Numbered from the stretch's first letter, positions 15,939 through 23,676 are shown. The stretch: 64,000 bases of DNA from Hymenobacter sp. BT559 (GCF_016427535.1 NZ_JAELXV010000002.1:682001-746000); one strand, 5' to 3'. Notes: generated from the letters alone by a model not told the origin. Made by a program: numbers and translations.

Positions 15939-17381
15939 CTACACCTTTTCGGCCTGCTGCAAGGCGGCGCGTAGTGCGCCCAACTTGTTGTGCACTTCCT
16001 GCAATTCGCTGGCGGGCACCGACTTTGCGACTACGCCCGCGCCGGCTTGGTAGTAGAGTGTGTTGTCTTTGCTTAGGAAGGTGCGAATCATGATGGCGTG
16101 GTTGAAGTCGCCGCCGAAGTCGAGGGCGCCGATGCAGCCGCCGTAGAAGCCGCGCTGCGTGCTCTCGTACTGGTCGATGAGCTGCACGGCCCGGTACTTG
16201 GGTGCGCCCGAGAGCGTGCCGGCGGGGAAGGTTTCGCCCACTACGTCGAGCGGTTCGGTATCGGCACCAAGCTGGCCCACTACCTTAGATACCAAGTGAA
16301 TAACGTGCGAGTAGTACTGAATTTCCTTGAAGCGCTCCACGGCCACCACGTCGCAGCGGCGGCTGAGGTCGTTGCGGGCCAAGTCTACCAGCATCACGTG
16401 CTCGGCGGTTTCCTTGGGGTCGTCGAGCAGCTGCTGGGCTAGGCGGGCGTCGGCGGCATCGTCGCCGGTGCGGCGGAAGGTGCCCGCGATGGGGTAGAGC
16501 ACGGCCTGGCCCTTGTTAATTACAATCTGCGACTCGGGCGAGGAGCCGAAAATCTTATAGCTGCCGTAGTCGAAAAAGAACAGGTAGGGCGACGGATTGA
16601 GCGAGCGCAGCGCCCGGTACACGTTAAACTCATCGCCCTGAAACCCTTGCTGAAAGCGCCGCGACAGCACAATCTGAAACACGTCGCCGCGCTGGCAGTG
16701 GTGCTGTCCTAGGCGTACGAGCTCCAGAAATTCCTCATCGGTGGCGTTAGAAGACTCTTCGCCCGCCAGCCGGAAGGGGTGCGTAGCAAAATTACGGCTC
16801 TGAATGAGCGTCTCGATGCTGTCGAGCGTGTCGGCGGCGGGTTCTTCACCTTCGCTTAGGTACTGGTGCTCGAATAGATACAGCTCGTCTTTGAAGTGGT
16901 TGATGGCGATGACGTAGCGAAACGCCTGGTACACGATGGCCGGCACCGTGCTGGCGCCCGGCTTGTCGCGCAGCGTCACGTCCTCAAAGTTTTGCACCGC
17001 CTCGTAGGCCATATGCCCAAACAGCCCGTTGGTAATAAAAGGCAGCCCCGAGGGCGCGGCCGGCTGGAAGCTCTCCCGAAACTCGCGCAGCAGCCCCAGG
17101 GCCTGGCGTGGGTCGGGGAGCGTAGCGGTAGTGGCGGGCTGGCCGGGGCACTGGGTAGTGAGCTGGTTTTTATCGAGCTCGAAGCGCGCTACCGGGCTAA
17201 AGCAGAGGTAGGAAAAGCTGTTGTTGTTGCCGTGGTAGTCGGAGCTTTCGAGCAGCAGCGTACCCACAAACTGGTCGCGCAGGCGCAGGTAGAGGCTCAC
17301 CGGCGTGAGGGTGTCGGCCAGCAGCCGGCGATGGTGGCTGTGGACAATGGTAGCGGAGGAAACTTCAGAGGCAGCCGACAT
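15939..17381 (-). CDS. trpE: Anthranilate synthase component I
   Basis: A 480-residue chorismate-utilising enzyme, the first step of tryptophan synthesis. The tryptophan feedback site is visible as LLLESSDYHG at about residues 42-51. The chorismate-binding core has the signatures FQIVLSRRFQ, GSSPESQIV, PIAGTFRRTG, EHVMLVDLARND, SGAPKYRAVQLIDQYE and YQAGAGVVAKS. The start is the ATG at 17381. It is the first structural gene of the operon and is preceded by a leader peptide and attenuator (17416-17544). It works with TrpG encoded next. Confidence 0.98.
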   Translation of the reverse strand: MSAASEVSSATIVHSHHRRLLADTLTPVSLYLRLRDQFVGTLLLESSDYHGNNNSFSYLCFSPVARFELDKNQLTTQCPGQPATTATLPDPRQALGLLREFRESFQPAAPSGLPFITNGLFGHMAYEAVQNFEDVTLRDKPGASTVPAIVYQAFRYVIAINHFKDELYLFEHQYLSEGEEPAADTLDSIETLIQSRNFATHPFRLAGEESSNATDEEFLELVRLGQHHCQRGDVFQIVLSRRFQQGFQGDEFNVYRALRSLNPSPYLFFFDYGSYKIFGSSPESQIVINKGQAVLYPIAGTFRRTGDDAADARLAQQLLDDPKETAEHVMLVDLARNDLSRRCDVVAVERFKEIQYYSHVIHLVSKVVGQLGADTEPLDVVGETFPAGTLSGAPKYRAVQLIDQYESTQRGFYGGCIGALDFGGDFNHAIMIRTFLSKDNTLYYQAGAGVVAKSVPASELQEVHNKLGALRAALQQAEKV

Positions 17382-17411
17382 GGCAGAGAGAAAACGGGAA
17401 GCTAAAACAAC

Positions 17412-17442
17412 AAAAAAGCCCGCTGCGGTGAGCAGCGGGCTT
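17412..17442 (-). terminator. trp attenuator: terminator hairpin in the trpE leader
   Basis: On the minus strand AAGCCCGCTGC-TCACC-GCAGCGGGCTT followed by T6: an 11-bp perfect stem, 5-nt loop and U-run, 35 bp before the trpE ATG and after the leader-peptide stop. The TGCTCA across stem and loop (17429-17434) can instead pair with TGAGCA at 17482-17487, giving an antiterminator. Confidence 0.9.
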
Positions 17443-17483
17443 GGAGAATCTCGAGGGGTTCAACCAACTATATATGCCTAATG

Positions 17484-17506
17484 CTCAGCCTTTGGGAAAG
17501 GTTGAG
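17484..17506 (-). promoter_or_regulatory. 1:2 (protector) hairpin of the trp leader
   Basis: Within the leader-peptide coding region, CTCAACCTTT-CCC-AAAGGCTGAG forms a 9-bp stem with one mismatch. It uses the same TGAG bases (17484-17487) as the antiterminator, so the two folds exclude each other. This is the geometry expected of ribosome-controlled attenuation. Confidence 0.75.
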
Positions 17507-17544
17507 TGCCACCAGCTTTGCGAAACGGTTGCGTAAAAAGACAT
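17485..17544 (-). CDS. trpL: trp operon leader peptide with tandem Trp codons
   Basis: A 19-codon frame, MSFYATVSQSWWHSTFPKG, with two consecutive TGG codons (17509-17514), starting 23 bp downstream of a good Bacteroidota promoter. The stop codon TGA overlaps the TGAGCA that can form the antiterminator. When Trp-tRNA is scarce the ribosome should stall at codons 11-12, leave TGAGCA free to pair with TGCTCA of the terminator, and allow read-through into trpE. When Trp is plentiful the ribosome reaches the stop, covers TGAGCA, and the terminator forms. The peptide itself is expected to have no other role. The gene symbol is by analogy. Confidence 0.85.
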   Translation of the reverse strand: MSFYATVSQSWWHSTFPKG

Positions 17545-17566
17545 AGTTGAAATCGGTTTACGGGGG

Positions 17567-17597
17567 CAAAGGAACGACGCTTTTGGAGAAAAGCAAA
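17567..17597 (-). promoter_or_regulatory. Predicted trp promoter, Bacteroidota type
   Basis: On the minus strand TTTG (17597-17594), a 19-bp spacer, then TTCCTTTG (17574-17567). The Bacteroidota consensus is TTTG-N19-TAnnTTTG, so only one defined base differs. Transcription would start near 17560, about 15 nt before the leader-peptide ATG. The box lies 28 bp past the M56 gene stop. Confidence 0.65.
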
Positions 17598-17624
17598 TTT
17601 TTGAAGCGAAAAGTTAGTGACTTG

Positions 17625-19124
17625 CTACTTCTCCATTACTGCAAAATCAATGTTAACCTTATTAGTCGCCGGGTCGGGCTTGGGGTTGACATCAACTTTA
17701 TTGGGGTTAACGAGGCCACTTGCAGCCAGATTGCGTTGAGCCTGCAGCAGCTTGGCGCGGCTGAAAAGCTCACCAGGATTTAGGCCGATTAGTTGGCTCA
17801 ATGCCGCTGGCTGAGGCGCATTAGGAGCCAATCCTTTTTTACTGTCTTTTGCTCTTACCAAGACGGTGACAGTATTGATGTGCGCTACCGGACCTTCGTT
17901 GATAGTGAGCACCAAGTCGGTAGTGCCGTCGGGCCGGGTCGTAGCAGTGGGCGTGACCTGGAAAAATAAATAGCCGTGGTCCATGTAGCGCGAAGTAACG
18001 TCGCTGTTATCGGGCCGGTAGGCTAGCGTCTTTTCCAGTGTCTCTTTGCTGTATGGGTCGCCGGTTTTCAGACCTAGGGCCTCGTTGAGCTGGGCTGTAG
18101 TCAGGTACTTATTACCCTGCCAGGTGATAGTGCCAATGCGGCCTTGCGCCTTGGCCGAAGGCGTAGCAGCGGGCCGGCCAGCCGCTACCGACGGTGCCGG
18201 GCCTAGTGCGGCGGCGCCTACCCAGGCCAGAGCAGCTACTGGCACAGCGGATAAAAAACGAAGCTTTTTCATAGGAGAAGAAGGGGGAAAGGTGAGCATG
18301 TGAATGCGCTGGTTTACTTGCTTGGCCGCGAACGGGTGCACCAGCGAGGTAGGAAGCGGCCCGGCGGCCAGCTTGAGCAGCAGGTGCCCGTAGGCCGTGC
18401 GGCTGCCGGCCGGGCGCGTCACGGCGGCATCGGCCAGGTATTCGTGCACCAGGCGCAGCTGCCGCTGGAAGTAGAGCACGAGCCCGTTGAACCAGAAAAA
18501 CCACCCTAGGGCCTCGGCCAGCAGCAAATCGAGCGAGTGGTACTGCGCGCCGTGCACCTGCTCGTGTTGCACCAGCAAGGCGTATTCGGCGGCGCTGAGC
18601 TGGGCGTGGGCGGGCGACAGAAACACGGAGCGCCCAAACGAGAATGCCGGCCGGCTGGGCTCAGGCAGCTGCACCAGCCAGCCCCGGCCTAGGCGCGAGC
18701 GCGGGTGCCGCCGCCGGAGGCGATACAGCCACCCTAGGTGGCGAACCGTGCCCCACGCCCGGTAGCCTACGCCCAGCCAGTACACGGCTAGTGCTACACT
18801 TAGCCAGGAAACGCTAGCCGTGGTGGCGGCTGTAGTAGCCGGCGCCACGGCGGCGCCTAGGTGCCACGCCGGCAGCGTGGTGGCCGCGGGCAGCGCCGCG
18901 GGCCACAGCAGTTGTGCCCAGGCAGTGGGCAGCGCCACCAGCGGCAGCACTACGCTCAGCACGAGTGCGCTCAGCAGGTAAGCACGGTTCCAGCCAAAGG
19001 TGGAGAGCCGGACCAGTAGCAGCCAATAGCCGAGCGCAAAAACGCCCTGGCAAACTGTGGCCGCAGCCAGGTACAAAACGAAGCTGCTACCCACGGCCGG
19101 TAGCGTTCTTGGCTTCGTCCTCAT
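17625..19124 (-). CDS. M56 (BlaR1-like) metallopeptidase fused to two POTRA-like repeats
   Basis: A 499-residue membrane protein. The N-terminal half is an M56/BlaR1-type peptidase: membrane segments at about residues 13-40, 48-68 and 105-122, the zinc motif HEQVH at 187-191, and a downstream FFWFNGLVLYFQRQLRLVHEYLAD segment that provides the further ligand. A hydrophobic stretch (about 288-310) is followed by two tandem repeats at about 329-410 and 414-499, with the POTRA pattern of BamA/ShlB proteins (G-xx-Y-xx-xx-L-xx-x-xx-Y-xx-G-Y-xx-V, ending LTINEGP and IDFAVMEK). BlaR1 proteins usually carry a penicillin-sensor or TonB domain here. It follows the BlaI gene with a 38-bp overlap. It probably cleaves or senses something at the envelope; the ligand is unknown. 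Confidence 0.85.
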   Translation of the reverse strand: MRTKPRTLPAVGSSFVLYLAAATVCQGVFALGYWLLLVRLSTFGWNRAYLLSALVLSVVLPLVALPTAWAQLLWPAALPAATTLPAWHLGAAVAPATTAATTASVSWLSVALAVYWLGVGYRAWGTVRHLGWLYRLRRRHPRSRLGRGWLVQLPEPSRPAFSFGRSVFLSPAHAQLSAAEYALLVQHEQVHGAQYHSLDLLLAEALGWFFWFNGLVLYFQRQLRLVHEYLADAAVTRPAGSRTAYGHLLLKLAAGPLPTSLVHPFAAKQVNQRIHMLTFPPSSPMKKLRFLSAVPVAALAWVGAAALGPAPSVAAGRPAATPSAKAQGRIGTITWQGNKYLTTAQLNEALGLKTGDPYSKETLEKTLAYRPDNSDVTSRYMDHGYLFFQVTPTATTRPDGTTDLVLTINEGPVAHINTVTVLVRAKDSKKGLAPNAPQPAALSQLIGLNPGELFSRAKLLQAQRNLAASGLVNPNKVDVNPKPDPATNKVNIDFAVMEK

Positions 19125-19470
19125 CCAGCAGCTTGCGCAGCTGCTGAATCTCCTTTGGGTTCAACGACTCCTCGACCATGTATGACACCAGCGCGGCGGG
19201 CGAATTATCGAAGTAGCGGGCGAGCATGCGCTTTAGGCTTTGCGCCCGATATTGCGCCTTGCTGATGAGCGGAAAGTACTCGTAGGTCTTGCCGTAGGCT
19301 TTGAAGCCCACGTAGCCCTTGCGCTCTAAGATGCGCACCACCGACGACACGGTGTTGTAGGGCGGCTTGGGGTCGTCGGGCAGGTGCTCGATGATATCCT
19401 TCACGAATGCCTGCTTCAACTTCCAGAGCGCCTGCATAATGGGCTCTTCGGTTTTAGTTAATTCCTCCAT
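19087..19470 (-). CDS. BlaI/MecI/CopY-family repressor
   Basis: A 127-residue winged-helix repressor. Typical features are MQALWKLKQAFVKDIIEHL, PPYNTVSSVVRILERKGYV (recognition helix) and the C-terminal dimerisation helices with YFDNSPAALVSYMVEE. In the paradigm system the partner M56 peptidase triggers BlaI cleavage. Here the partner gene overlaps the 3' end by 38 bp. Inverted ATAAC repeats directly upstream (19481-19526) are likely self-operators. The target need not be a beta-lactamase; none is in the window. Confidence 0.93.
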   Translation of the reverse strand: MEELTKTEEPIMQALWKLKQAFVKDIIEHLPDDPKPPYNTVSSVVRILERKGYVGFKAYGKTYEYFPLISKAQYRAQSLKRMLARYFDNSPAALVSYMVEESLNPKEIQQLRKLLDEDEAKNATGRG

Positions 19471-19480
19471 GAGTCAAATG

Positions 19481-19526
19481 TATAACTAATGTTTCAGTTA
19501 TAAAACTATTTCATAAGTTTTATAAC
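19481..19526. promoter_or_regulatory. Overlapping palindromes upstream of blaI-like gene, candidate operator
   Basis: GTTATAAAACT (19497-19507) and AGTTTTATAAC (19516-19526) are exact reverse complements with an 8-bp spacer. A second dyad, TATAACT (19481-19487)/AGTTATA (19496-19502), overlaps the first. They begin 11 bp before the repressor start codon. Confidence 0.65.
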
Positions 19527-19678
19527 GTACTTACCAGTTAAGTCACTATTAAGCATTTTTCTTAGGGCTTAAGTTGGCGTGCAGTAGGTAGTGTATATTT
19601 GCTGATTATTAGATGATAAGCATCATTATTTTGCTGCCATCTTATTCTCATTTTTATAAAGTATAGCACATAGTTTAT

Positions 19679-20740
19679 ATGAAGCAATTGATACTTCTTC
19701 TCTTAGCTGGTAGCCTGTCGGCGAAGGCCCAAGGCTCCTTAAATAGTGGCTTACTAGGCCGATTCCCGTTCGATAATAATTTGATTGACGCTACTGGTAA
19801 CATTGCAAACCTTAGCAATGCCAACGTGGCATATGGCCTCGATGCGCGCAACCAAACCAATGCAGCCTTACGCTTGGTAGCTAATGGCGAGGTATCTATC
19901 GAGCCCAGCGGGCTACTAGATTTTGGCACTACCGGAAGCTTTTCTTTCAGTGTCGCTTTTCGCACGCTCGCGTCGGGTACCCAGGCTTTTTTTAGCAATC
20001 AAGGGTCCTATAACGCAACTAGCTCAGCCGACTCGAGAGGTTGGAGCCTAGGTTTCGATAACACGCAAGTAGGTAAGCTCTACCTCAATCTAGTGCGAAT
20101 CAGCTCTACTAATGGCGGCCTAGGTCTAGCCACGCAGGCTAGTTTTAATGATGGGCTATGGCATACCGCGGTAGTAGTGGTCAATCGTACTAGTCGGCAG
20201 ATACGGCTTTTTGTAGATGGAACTGCTCAGCCGCTCACCTATGTGTCGTCTAATCCTACCTATGGTGCAGTAGTGGGCTCAACATTCACGTTGGGTAGCA
20301 CCGCTACAATGTTTGTAGACCTCTCACCGGGTTATTCGTTGAGCTTGCTAAATGTCAGCCGTCCTAATAATCGTTTTGGTTTGAGCTACAATGGGTGGCT
20401 AGATGAAGCTCGCTTTTATAACCGCGTGCTGACGGACGGCGAAATACAAACTCTATCGGGACAAGTACTGGCGACTCTTTCGGCGCGTGAAACCGCTGCT
20501 TTGGTACAAGTGGCTCCTAATCCCGTTGGTACTGCTTCATTTACGGTTACCCTTGCTAAGCCCTTAGCAGCTAATCAGCTACGGGTAGTAGACGTGATGG
20601 GCCGTGCAGTGCCCATCACTATTGTTGCGCGCCAAGCCAACAATCAGGTCTATGAGCTAAGCGGATTGACGACTGGCTTATACCTGTTACAAGTAAGCTT
20701 GCCGCAGGGGTTGGCTGTGCAGCGCGTGCAAATAAACTAA
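19679..20740 (+). CDS. Secreted LamG-fold protein with T9SS sorting domain
   Basis: A 353-residue exported protein with an 18-residue signal peptide (ending SAKAQ). A concanavalin/LamG-like jellyroll at about residues 25-255 (LLGRFPFDNNLIDATG, WSLGFDN, DGLWHTAVVVVNR, IRLFVDGT, GWLDEARFYNRVLTDGEI) is typical of carbohydrate- or adhesion-type modules. The last 80 residues are a type A C-terminal sorting domain (VAPNPV, VDVMGR, LSGLTTGLYLLQV) recognised by type IX secretion. It is thus likely released or attached at the cell surface. Base composition is clearly lower in GC than its neighbours, as is common for surface genes. Confidence 0.88.
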   Translation: MKQLILLLLAGSLSAKAQGSLNSGLLGRFPFDNNLIDATGNIANLSNANVAYGLDARNQTNAALRLVANGEVSIEPSGLLDFGTTGSFSFSVAFRTLASGTQAFFSNQGSYNATSSADSRGWSLGFDNTQVGKLYLNLVRISSTNGGLGLATQASFNDGLWHTAVVVVNRTSRQIRLFVDGTAQPLTYVSSNPTYGAVVGSTFTLGSTATMFVDLSPGYSLSLLNVSRPNNRFGLSYNGWLDEARFYNRVLTDGEIQTLSGQVLATLSARETAALVQVAPNPVGTASFTVTLAKPLAANQLRVVDVMGRAVPITIVARQANNQVYELSGLTTGLYLLQVSLPQGLAVQRVQIN

Positions 20741-20759
20741 GCACTTAGGTCTAAAAGGT

Positions 20760-20859
20760 CTAGGTTCGCTTTATAAGTAAAGTCTTGCTATTCGCCCTGC
20801 ACCAGGCGCGTTTGCTCTGGCTCTAGCTCTACCAAGCCTTGCTTATAAAGCGAACCTAG
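20760..20859. repeat. Perfect 18-bp inverted repeat at the 3' end of cvfB-like gene
   Basis: CTAGGTTCGCTTTATAAG (20760-20777) lies downstream of the stop, and its exact complement (20842-20859) lies inside the last part of the coding region. The loop is 64 nt and contains the stop codon. Confidence 0.85.
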
Positions 20860-21627
20860 GGCCTTTTTAAACGTCTTTTTGCTCATGCCCAGGCGGCGGT
20901 ACACGTCGTCGGCTAGGCTTTTGTCGCCTAGGGGCAAGGTCTTGTTGGGGCGCTCGCGTAGCGCGCTGAGCACTAGGTTGGCGGCAGTTTCGATTTCGTC
21001 ATACCCGGCTTGGCCGAGACGCACGTCGAGCTTGCCATCGGGCCGAATCTGGCGCACGTGGCCGGGCAGCAATTCGCCCACACGCAGCGGTCGAAATACT
21101 TCGTTGCCGTAGAGCAGGCCCGCGTGCGTGCCGTTCACGATGACGGAGTACCCTAGGGGCGTTTCTTCAGCAACGAGCAGTTGCACGCTCGTGCCTTCAG
21201 CGCCTTCGAAGGGCTCGGGGCTCAGGAACTGCTGCCACTTGGCCGAGGCCACGAGGCGGTCGGAGGCATCGTCGAGATACACATACACGAGCACGCGGTC
21301 GCCCACGCGCACGGCTTGGCGCTGGTTGGCGTGGGGGAGGAGCAGGTCTTTTTCAAGGCCCCAGTCGAGGAAGGCACCGGGCGCGCCCATGTCGCGCACC
21401 GTGAGGGCAGCGAAGCTATTGACTACCGCCAGCGGCTCTAAAGTCGTGGCAATAAGCCGGTCTTCGGAGTCGCGGTACACAAATACGCGGATGGTATCAC
21501 CCACGTGCGCGCCCACGGGGCGGTACTTTTCGGGCAGCAGTAGGTCGCCGTCGTCGCTGGTAAGGTAGAAGCCGATGCTGACTTCGCGGGCTATTTCGAG
21601 GTCGTTAAAATCGCCGAGGTGAAGCAT
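20788..21627 (-). CDS. CvfB-family S1-like RNA-binding protein
   Basis: A 279-residue protein with tandem S1/OB-fold repeats (GFYLTSDDGDLLLPEKYRP, GAPGAFLDWGLEKDLLLPHANQ, GYSVIVNGTHAGLLYGNEVF) and a C-terminal winged helix (DDVYRRLGMSKKTFKKALGSLYKQG). That is the full domain order of CvfB/YitL, known from Staphylococcus as an RNA-binding virulence regulator. It is cytosolic; the RNA targets here are unknown. The gene stands alone between spacers. The 3' end takes part in an 18-bp inverted repeat. Confidence 0.92.
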   Translation of the reverse strand: MLHLGDFNDLEIAREVSIGFYLTSDDGDLLLPEKYRPVGAHVGDTIRVFVYRDSEDRLIATTLEPLAVVNSFAALTVRDMGAPGAFLDWGLEKDLLLPHANQRQAVRVGDRVLVYVYLDDASDRLVASAKWQQFLSPEPFEGAEGTSVQLLVAEETPLGYSVIVNGTHAGLLYGNEVFRPLRVGELLPGHVRQIRPDGKLDVRLGQAGYDEIETAANLVLSALRERPNKTLPLGDKSLADDVYRRLGMSKKTFKKALGSLYKQGLVELEPEQTRLVQGE

Positions 21628-21733
21628 GGGGTAGGGGCTGAAGTTAGGGCAAAGGTCGGTATGGCTTTGCCAAGGTTGTGTGCCACAAGCGCGCCGAAAG
21701 TTGGCACAGCCAGCGCACGAGGGCCTAAAATAA

Positions 21734-21768
21734 AGCCAGCCGGTTTCCTAGGTAGAAGCCGGCTGGCT
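21734..21768 (-). terminator. Terminator downstream of ohrR-like gene
   Basis: AGCCAGCCGG (21734-21743) pairs with CCGGCTGGCT (21759-21768) and the stem can extend four more pairs inward. On the minus strand it is followed by TTTATTTT. A CCTAGG lies in the loop. Confidence 0.7.
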
Positions 21769-21874
21769 GGGCGCTATAAAACCGATTCCTAAGCGTAGGT
21801 AGTAGTGCCGAGGTTAGCTTGATGTATTCACGAGTAACGCTCGAGTAAGAGCCCACCTGGTAGGCCTTAGCTAC

Positions 21875-22327
21875 CTATTTGGTTAGCTTGGCAATGAGCG
21901 GCTGCAGGTGCTGGCGCAGCTCGCCTATCTGCTCCACGCTCATGTCGAAGCAACTGCCGAGCTTAGTAGGTATTTCCTGAGCTTGCTGCTCGAGCGTGCG
22001 GCCGGCTGGCAGCAGCGTAATAATGACCGAGCGCTCGTCGTGGGTGGCGCGGCGGCGGCTAAGCCAGCCGCGCTGCTCCATGCGCTTGAGCAGGGGCGTG
22101 AGCGTGCCCGAGTCGAGCAGTAGCTTTTCACCCAGCTCCTTCACTGTCAGCGACTCGTGCTCCCAGAGCAGCAGCAGCACTAAGTACTGCGGATACGTGA
22201 CGCCTAGGGTGTCGAGCAGCGGCTGGTAAGCCTTGGTGATGAGGCGCGACAGGGCATACACCGAAAAGCAAAGCTGGTTGTCAAGCTTTAACAGCGGGTT
22301 GCAGTGCGGGTTGGTCGAGTCGTTCAT
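21875..22327 (-). CDS. OhrR-type MarR-family regulator
   Basis: A 150-residue MarR-fold repressor close to organic-hydroperoxide sensor OhrR: NQLCFSVYALSR carries the redox Cys20, followed by YQPLLDTLGVTYPQYLVLLLLWEHESLTVKELGE and the recognition helix LDSGTLTPLLKRMEQRGWL. OhrR normally represses ohr, a peroxiredoxin-like thiol reductase, which is not in this window. The next upstream gene is an Old Yellow Enzyme on the same strand, separated by a terminator. The ATG at 22327 matches the family N-terminus; 18 further upstream codons are rejected. Confidence 0.92.
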   Translation of the reverse strand: MNDSTNPHCNPLLKLDNQLCFSVYALSRLITKAYQPLLDTLGVTYPQYLVLLLLWEHESLTVKELGEKLLLDSGTLTPLLKRMEQRGWLSRRRATHDERSVIITLLPAGRTLEQQAQEIPTKLGSCFDMSVEQIGELRQHLQPLIAKLTK

Positions 22328-22437
22328 AGACTTCTGATAGTATAGCGCAAAATTAGTTGCTAAATGTTTGATTGTGCGCAACCGAAATTCGTTTTTTCAA
22401 GTTCAAATTATTTCGCGAGCTAGTGTAAATAACTAAA

Positions 22438-22467
22438 AAACCGCTCTGGCTTGAGCCAGAGCGGTTT
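22438..22467 (-). terminator. Intrinsic terminator after the Old Yellow Enzyme gene
   Basis: AAACCGCTCTGGCT and its complement AGCCAGAGCGGTTT form a 14-bp stem with a 2-nt spacer, flanked by A and T runs on both sides. It separates the OYE gene from the ohrR-like gene. Confidence 0.9.
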
Positions 22468-22497
22468 TCATACACCTAGGGCGCTGGTCAGCGCCAC

Positions 22498-23637
22498 TTA
22501 TTTCTGAACAATATCTTGCTTCAACTCCGGCTCGGCGCCTTGCTCCTGGAGCGAAGGGTAGTCGATGTAGCCGTGGTCGTCGCCGCCGTAGAAGGTAGCC
22601 TGGTCGGGCGTATTGAGGGCCGCGCCTTGCTGGTAGCGCTCCACTAAGTCGGGGTTGGCGATGTAAGGCACGCCGAAGGCGATGAGGTCGGCTTCGTTAT
22701 TGTCGAGCGCGTGCTCGGCCGTTTCCTGGGTATAGCCACCGTTAAGGATGAACGGGCCGGTAAAAATCTTGCGCAGTGCCGGGCCCACGGGCGCCTGGCC
22801 GGCTTTGGCGGCCATGGGGTGGCCGGGCAGCGCCTCAATCACGTGCAGGTAAGCCAGCCCAAATTGGTTGAGCTGCTCGGTGACGTAGCTGAAGGTACCT
22901 AGGCGGTCGCTGTCGTGGATGCCGCCCACGTTGCCGGTGGGCGAGAGGCGAATGCCTACGCGGTCGGCGCCGAGCACGTCTACGGCGGCCTGCACTACTT
23001 CGAGGGCAAAGCGGGCGCGATTTTCGACGCTGCCGCCGTACTCGTCAGTGCGCTGGTTGGTGCCGTCCTGGATAAACTGGTCGACGAGGTATCCATTGGC
23101 GCCGTGAATCTCAACACCGTCGAAGCCGGCTTCCTTGGCGTTTTTAGCGGCTTGACGGAAGTCCTCCACCGTGGCCTTTACTTCTTCGGTGGTCAGCGCG
23201 CGGGGCGTCGGAATCTCCTCGGGACCATTAGCAGTGAAGGCTTTCACATCCTTAGGCTGCACGGCCGAGGGGGCTACTGGCAGCTCGCCATTCTGGAAGA
23301 AGGGGTGCGAAATGGCGCCTACGTGCCAGAGTTGAATAAAAATGCGACCGCCGGCGGCGTGCACAGCATCAGTCACTTTTTTCCAGCCGGCTATCTGGTC
23401 TTCGGTATGAATGCCAGGTGTATAGATGTAGCCCACTGCCTGCTGCGAAATCTGCGAGCCCTCGGTGATGAGGAGGCCCGCCGAGGCGCGCTGCACGTAG
23501 TATTTCACCGTCGAGTCGGTGGGCACGTTGCCGGGGTTGTTGGCGCGGCTGCGCGTCATGGGCGCTAGCACCAAGCGGTTGGGCAGCGTGAGGGCACCTA
23601 CTTTAAAAGGCTTAAACAGAACTGAATTTTGGCTCAT
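22498..23637 (-). CDS. Old Yellow Enzyme family alkene reductase (NemA-like)
   Basis: A 379-residue FMN-dependent TIM-barrel oxidoreductase that reduces activated C=C bonds and nitro compounds with NAD(P)H. Signatures are LAPMTRSRA (FMN site), GLLITEGSQIS, IFIQLWHVG, GFDGVEIHGANGYLVDQFIQDGTNQRTDEYGGS and RVGIRLSPTG. HGANGYL has the active-site His and Asn pair, and the proton-donor Tyr is in the same region. The ATG at 23637 (MSQNSVLFKPFKVG) is chosen; nine upstream codons are rejected. The neighbouring redox regulator suggests a stress or detoxification role. Confidence 0.95.
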   Translation of the reverse strand: MSQNSVLFKPFKVGALTLPNRLVLAPMTRSRANNPGNVPTDSTVKYYVQRASAGLLITEGSQISQQAVGYIYTPGIHTEDQIAGWKKVTDAVHAAGGRIFIQLWHVGAISHPFFQNGELPVAPSAVQPKDVKAFTANGPEEIPTPRALTTEEVKATVEDFRQAAKNAKEAGFDGVEIHGANGYLVDQFIQDGTNQRTDEYGGSVENRARFALEVVQAAVDVLGADRVGIRLSPTGNVGGIHDSDRLGTFSYVTEQLNQFGLAYLHVIEALPGHPMAAKAGQAPVGPALRKIFTGPFILNGGYTQETAEHALDNNEADLIAFGVPYIANPDLVERYQQGAALNTPDQATFYGGDDHGYIDYPSLQEQGAEPELKQDIVQK

Positions 23638-23652
23638 GAGTAGAAACGCAAA

Positions 23653-23676
23653 CTGAGCTACCAATAGGTAGCTCAG
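23653..23676. repeat. Perfect 10-bp hairpin just upstream of OYE start
   Basis: CTGAGCTACC-AATA-GGTAGCTCAG begins 16 bp before the ATG. No U-run follows, so it is not a terminator. It could be an operator or a 5'-UTR hairpin. Confidence 0.7.

Noticed and set aside
22915..23568. 217-codon plus-strand frame opposite the Old Yellow Enzyme gene
   Set aside because: Fully antisense to conserved OYE motifs; a composition artefact.
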